Source of the DNA: an uncultured Lachnospiraceae bacterium | GTDB lineage: Bacteria; Bacillota; Clostridia; Lachnospirales; Lachnospiraceae | DNA: 10,299 bases | Direction of reading: 5' to 3' | NCBI GenBank assembly: GCA_910585255.1 | Contig: CAJUEI010000133.1 | Coordinates: 1-10,299, forward strand | In this document: positions 8,014-10,299 of the stretch, in pieces | How positions within the stretch are numbered: position 1 is the first letter of the stretch | How the letters are laid out: every line of letters starts with the position of its first letter | Translations under genes and position numbers: made by a program | Notes under the pieces: model-generated | What the model was told of the DNA's origin: nothing | What the model saw: the letters and a program-made list of their open reading frames with translations, nothing else | Databases searched by the model: none

Positions 8014-8421
8014 ATGGCAGAATTATTTCAATTGCAGATTATTTTACCAAACCGTATTCTCTATGATAATTCGGTTTCTATGGTGGAAATGAATACGAGT
8101 GAAGGGGAGATTGGTGTCTATGCCAGGCATCTTCCGATTACTACGATATTGGCACCTGGGATTGTTCGGATTCATGAAGAGAGTGGGATTAAGGAAGCAG
8201 CAGTTCATTCTGGGTTTGTAGTGATTCTTGGGGATAAGGTTACGCTTATGGCCGAGGTCGCTGAATGGCCGGATGAGATTGATGTGAATCGTGCCGAGGA
8301 AGCTCGAATTCGTGCAGAACGGCGAATTGGAGGAGGAGAAACCGGTGTGGATATTGCACGGGCGGAGATGGCACTTCGGCGGGCATTGGTTCGGATTGAA
8401 ATTCGGGATCATGTAAAATAG
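8014..8421 (+). CDS. atpC: ATP synthase subunit epsilon
   Basis: A 135-residue rotor subunit linking gamma to the c-ring and able to brake ATP hydrolysis. The N-terminal beta-sandwich (about 1-84) has SMVEMNTSEGEIGVYARHLP (22-41) and HSGFVVILGDKVTLMAE (65-81). The C-terminal helical pair begins with IDVNRAEEARIRAERR (89-104), which fits the I(L)DxxRA motif that binds ATP in some epsilon subunits, as in thermophilic Bacillus PS3. ATP-sensitive self-inhibition is therefore possible but inferred. The start has AGGAGAGG (8000-8007), 6 bases upstream. It is the last gene of the operon and is followed by a terminator-like hairpin 14 bp after the stop. Confidence 0.95.
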   Translation: MAELFQLQIILPNRILYDNSVSMVEMNTSEGEIGVYARHLPITTILAPGIVRIHEESGIKEAAVHSGFVVILGDKVTLMAEVAEWPDEIDVNRAEEARIRAERRIGGGETGVDIARAEMALRRALVRIEIRDHVK

Positions 8422-8434
8422 ATAGGGAATACTG

Positions 8435-8471
8435 ATTTGGCACTTGGCTTTTGGGCTGAGTGCTAAATTTT
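8435..8471 (+). terminator. Probable terminator of the ATP synthase operon
   Basis: A 14-position stem (8435-8448 with 8455-8468) has a 6-base loop and runs into a short T-rich tail. Eleven pairs are Watson-Crick and three are G-U in the plus-strand RNA. G/C content is only moderate and the U-tract is short, so strength is uncertain, but the position directly after atpC fits. Confidence 0.5.
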
Positions 8472-8520
8472 ATGCTTGTGCTGAGCGGATTGAAATTGAT
8501 TGGATTAGACTGAGCCGGAC

Positions 8521-8660
8521 GCCAGTATCAGAGGAGAAGTCCCTGCTGGGGCCGTTTGCACTAAGGCTTCCTCGCAGCGGACACATAAGGTGCGAAAGAA
8601 CCGCACCTAAGTGCCGGCGGGAAGCAATACCCCTGCAGAGATTTCTCCTCTGATACTGGC
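8521..8660. repeat. 140-bp palindromic (MITE-like) element
   Basis: The ends are an 18-bp perfect inverted repeat, GCCAGTATCAGAGGAGAA against TTCTCCTCTGATACTGGC. The pairing continues inward to 31 positions (28 identical). The interior also folds on itself: GCTTCC (8566-8571) with GGAAGC (8620-8625), and GGTGCG (8589-8594) with CGCACC (8602-8607) around a 7-base apex. The whole 140 bp can form one long hairpin. It is visibly more GC-rich than its flanks. No target-site duplication is evident and it encodes no credible protein. A miniature inverted-repeat element or large REP-like repeat is most likely. Confidence 0.75.
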
Positions 8661-8803
8661 TGTGCGTAGAAACCGTGTAATTTTTTATAGCATAAATGCT
8701 GCAGAGAAAAGGAATGTATGACTATTTTTGCAGGTTTGTATTTTATAAATTTTGAATTTTTGGAAGAAAATGTTAAATAATATATTTTAGCAGAGGTATA
8801 GAA

Positions 8804-8875
8804 AAAAGTCCATATCAAAAGTGGCACATTTCTTATATAATGAAAGAAAAAGTGTTACTTTTGGTATGGACTTTT
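8804..8875. repeat. 72-bp palindromic element
   Basis: Positions 8804-8831 pair with 8848-8875, leaving a 16-base loop. Twenty-seven of 28 positions pair, starting with the perfect AAAAGTCCATA/TATGGACTTTT arms. The three non-identical paired positions are all G-U in the plus-strand RNA. It stands alone between AT-rich spacers, 143 bp after the 140-bp element and unrelated to it in sequence. It could be a second miniature element or a strong transcript-end structure; it lacks a clear U-tract. Confidence 0.65.
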
Positions 8876-8963
8876 AGGAAGTAATATAATATTATAGATA
8901 TAATAGGACTAAAAAACGGGATAACATTTTTTTAGCTTTTTATATTTTGAGATAATAGAATGA

Positions 8964-9001
8964 TTTAACCTATCAAGGAAGTAGCGAAGCGGATTCCGAA
9001 T
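8964..9001 (+). repeat. Dispersed repeat, deleted left copy
   Basis: A 38-bp sequence, TTTAACCTATCAAGGAAGT followed by AGCGAAGCGGATTCCGAAT, whose two halves match the two ends of the longer inverted copy at 9947-10098. The last 23 bases match 22 of 23. The join occurs at AAGT, which is present at both deletion ends in the long copy, so this copy looks like a 113-bp internal deletion product. Confidence 0.65.
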
Positions 9002-9128
9002 TTCTTTTGATTACTATTTACTAAACAGAGTTATTTATTAAAAGATATAGTTTTTGTATTCTCTAATATAGTGTTATAAAAATATTAAAGTAAAAAAATA
9101 CATACTAAGAAATATTATAGAAATAGAA

Positions 9129-9237
9129 AGGGAAAATTCTCCCTCTTATTTTTATACACACAGGCATCAAAAGGAACGATGTCAGCAGAACTGACGGATG
9201 TCCAGTACAGCGAGTAGGGAAAGTGATTTTCCCTACT
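9129..9237 (+). promoter_or_regulatory. Structured leader of the orphan gene
   Basis: The leader contains a first hairpin AGGGA/TCCCT (9129-9144) followed by a T-rich run. A central hairpin GTCAG/CTGAC (9181-9185 with 9191-9195) comes next, then a 10-bp perfect hairpin AGTAGGGAAA/TTTCCCTACT (9213-9222 with 9228-9237), ending 41 bases before the gene. The 5' arm of the first hairpin can instead pair with the 3' arm of the last (9129-9137 with 9226-9234). A 12-codon frame with a poorly spaced AAAAGGA site, MSAELTDVQYSE, runs from 9179 to 9217. No known riboswitch is recognised. A regulatory role is speculative; a repeat element is an alternative. Confidence 0.35.
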
Positions 9238-9278
9238 TGAGATAAATTTAGAGTGGGAAGAAGAAGGAAGAGCAGCTT

Positions 9279-9935
9279 ATGAAATTAAAGTGGAAAACGA
9301 TAGGGATTATGGGAGTAATAGTTTTATTTTTGATTGGGGGGTTTTGGGGATGGAATCAAATAGGAGCAATAAAACGAGTAGAAGAAGATTCTTTTTTAGA
9401 TGCTGTGTTAGAGGAAAACGTTCCTCAGTTTTTAGACATTAGTTGGTATTCCTCTGAAGAGGAGTTAAAAAAGTATCATTTTACTTTTTCTAAAACAACA
9501 GAGGAAAGTTTTGATGAAGTTTTATTGGATCAGGAATTATATTTAAAAGATTTGGAATGTAGCGGAAAAGTGCTTTGTACTTATAATAAAATAAAATATG
9601 AAAATTATAAAGAGGGTTTATCTAGTGTAGAATTGTTTTTTTATAAAGATACAGAGGAAGAATTATATCAATTATATAAGAAAATAGAAGCAGAAATAAA
9701 AGAATATTATGAAGCAGAAGAACTAAAAAATAATTTAATCGATCATATAGAAATCGGAGAATCTGTTATTTTAGAACAAAAAGAATGGGTTCCTCAATAT
9801 TGGGTATTAAAGAATCATACTTGTATAGGAATTCATCAATTTTATATTCAGCAGGAAAATCAAAATCATACTAGAATAGGAGATGCAGAAAAAGGCTATT
9901 ATCTTACTTTACAATTAAGGGCATATTTAGAATAG
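9279..9935 (+). CDS. Unrecognised membrane-anchored protein
   Basis: I do not recognise this 218-residue protein. A basic N-terminus (KLKWK) leads into one hydrophobic segment (about 8-24, IGIMGVIVLFLIGGFWG), so it is probably a single-pass protein with an extracytoplasmic C-terminal domain, or a secreted one. There is no lipobox cysteine. The remaining 190 or so residues are acidic and rich in Glu, Lys and Tyr, with a likely helical stretch (about 124-153) and cysteines at 94, 100 and 182. The ATG has AAGGAAG (9264-9270) 8 bases upstream. The gene is clearly more AT-rich than the atp genes, with many TTA, ATA and AAA codons. It sits alone between inverted copies of a dispersed repeat, which suggests acquired or mobile DNA. 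That it is a real gene is fairly secure from length, ribosome binding site and topology; its function is unknown. Confidence 0.75.
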   Translation: MKLKWKTIGIMGVIVLFLIGGFWGWNQIGAIKRVEEDSFLDAVLEENVPQFLDISWYSSEEELKKYHFTFSKTTEESFDEVLLDQELYLKDLECSGKVLCTYNKIKYENYKEGLSSVELFFYKDTEEELYQLYKKIEAEIKEYYEAEELKNNLIDHIEIGESVILEQKEWVPQYWVLKNHTCIGIHQFYIQQENQNHTRIGDAEKGYYLTLQLRAYLE

Positions 9936-9946
9936 TCAAATCAGAT

Positions 9947-10098
9947 ATTCGCAATCCGCTTCGCTACTTGCTTATAACCTCATAGCTACTATCGCAGCTT
10001 TTCAGTGGGAGTTTGTACTCCCACTGAAACAAGAAAGTCCCAACCCACCACTTTCGCCTTGGCGGCTTAAAAGCGGGGACTTCCTTGATGAGGTTAAA
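9947..10098 (-). repeat. Dispersed repeat, full right copy with structured core
   Basis: Inverted relative to the short copy at 8964-9001. The outer part of the core is bounded by TAACCTCAT/ATGAGGTTA (9975-9983 with 10088-10096). Inside are a perfect 13-bp stem with a TTGT loop (10000-10012 with 10017-10029) and a second stem beginning AAGTCCC/GGGACTT (10035-10041 with 10076-10082) with internal pairing around CGCC/GGCG. On the minus strand the CAAGGAAGTCCCCGC start and the stem-rich noncoding end resemble the right ends of IS200/IS605 TnpB elements, from memory of the family. No TnpA or TnpB is encoded beside it. It could be a transposon remnant or a nonautonomous palindrome-associated element. 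Confidence 0.55.
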
Positions 10099-10175
10099 AA
10101 GCGAAAGATACATTTAGCAAAAAGACAGGAAAAATATTTAGGAAAAGAATAAAAAAGTATATTGTGGAAAATACA

Positions 10176-10237
10176 GCCAGAGTGCAGCATTGTTGTGCTG
10201 TGACTTCGGAGGAAAGTTAGAAGCTCTTAGACTTCTG
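10176..10237 (+). repeat. Dispersed 62-bp repeat module, copy B
   Basis: Inverted partner of the module at 37-98, of identical length. It starts GCCAGAGTGCA and ends AGAAGCTCTTAGACTTCTG, with the AGAAG/CTTCT hairpin. Its middle has its own stem, CAGCAT/GTGCTG (10185-10190 with 10195-10200), which is not clearly kept in the other copy. It continues outward into the hairpin at 10252-10277 and GGGGTG (10279-10284), the same order as in copy A. Confidence 0.55.
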
Positions 10238-10251
10238 TTGACTACCTAGGA

Positions 10252-10277
10252 TTTTTGCCATCTTCTGATGGCAAAAA
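10252..10277. other. 11-bp perfect hairpin next to repeat copy B
   Basis: TTTTTGCCATC and GATGGCAAAAA pair perfectly around a TTCT loop. On both strands the T-run lies on the 5' side and the A-run on the 3' side, so it is not an intrinsic terminator in either direction. It occupies the same place, between the module and GGGGTG, as the TCCG/CGGA hairpin beside copy A, and is probably part of that larger element. Confidence 0.55.
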
Positions 10278-10299
10278 AGGGGTGTGTTTAGCCCGCTGT

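Noticed and set aside
8444..8827. Two overlapping short reading frames on opposite strands, both containing PVSEEKSL.
   Set aside because: They share that peptide because they read the two arms of the 140-bp palindrome. Neither has a good ribosome binding site or protein-like composition.
8909..8940. CTAAAAAA/TTTTTTAG stem followed by a T-rich run.
   Set aside because: Nearly all A/T pairs with an 11-base loop, expected by chance in such AT-rich DNA.
10002..10190. Minus-strand 62-codon reading frame that could be taken for a TnpB C-terminal fragment.
   Set aside because: It crosses the two hairpins of the repeat core, and its N-terminal part shows no TnpB zinc-finger or catalytic motif.
10252..10277. 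Strong hairpin with T and A runs as an intrinsic terminator.
   Set aside because: The T-run precedes and the A-run follows the stem on both strands, the wrong polarity for termination in either direction.
8422..10299. CRISPR array, tRNA, rRNA or known riboswitch in the repeat-rich tail.
   Set aside because: No regularly spaced direct repeats, no cloverleaf and no recognised riboswitch core were found by eye.

Overview
The window is a stretch of low-GC Firmicutes chromosome, most likely class Clostridia and plausibly Lachnospiraceae. The protein families, strong AGGAGG-type ribosome binding sites, sigma-A-like promoters and AT-rich spacers all point that way. The family-level assignment is inferred from sequence character, not from a database match.

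Layout. Positions 1-217 hold the inner part of a small repeat on the minus strand and a good promoter for a degV/fakB-type fatty-acid-binding gene (218-1087). A spacer follows with an extended -10 promoter, then a complete F1Fo ATP synthase operon on the plus strand (1327-8421). Its order is atpZ-like, atpI, atpB(a), atpE(c), atpF(b), atpH(delta), atpA(alpha), atpG(gamma), atpD(beta), atpC(epsilon). All eight structural subunits are present and intact. The first three and the b/delta genes overlap or nearly so. The start codons are GTG for atpB and TTG for atpF. Subunit c carries the residues of the sodium-binding site (Q32, V63, E65, T66, Y70), so this is predicted to be a Na+-coupled enzyme.

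Downstream of atpC the character changes to about 1.9 kb of accessory, repeat-rich DNA. It starts with a probable terminator (8435-8471). Next come a 140-bp palindromic element (8521-8660) and a 72-bp palindromic element (8804-8875). Then there is one AT-rich gene for an unrecognised membrane-anchored protein (9279-9935), preceded by a structured leader. That gene lies between two inverted copies of a dispersed repeat (8964-9001 and 9947-10098). The left copy is exactly what a 113-bp deletion between two AAGT repeats would leave of the right copy. The complete right copy has a structured core resembling the noncoding right end of IS200/IS605 (TnpB-type) elements, but no transposase is encoded.

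The window's two edges carry inverted copies of another 62-bp module (37-98 minus, 10176-10237 plus). Each leads outward into a hairpin and a GGGGTG motif, and could be a structured RNA or a mobile-element end.

The ATP synthase genes work as one complex: AtpZ/AtpI assist membrane-sector assembly, a, b and c form the ion-translocating Fo, and alpha, beta, gamma, delta and epsilon form the catalytic F1. The degV gene has its own promoter and is probably unrelated in function. The novelty is in the repeats and orphan gene after atpC.
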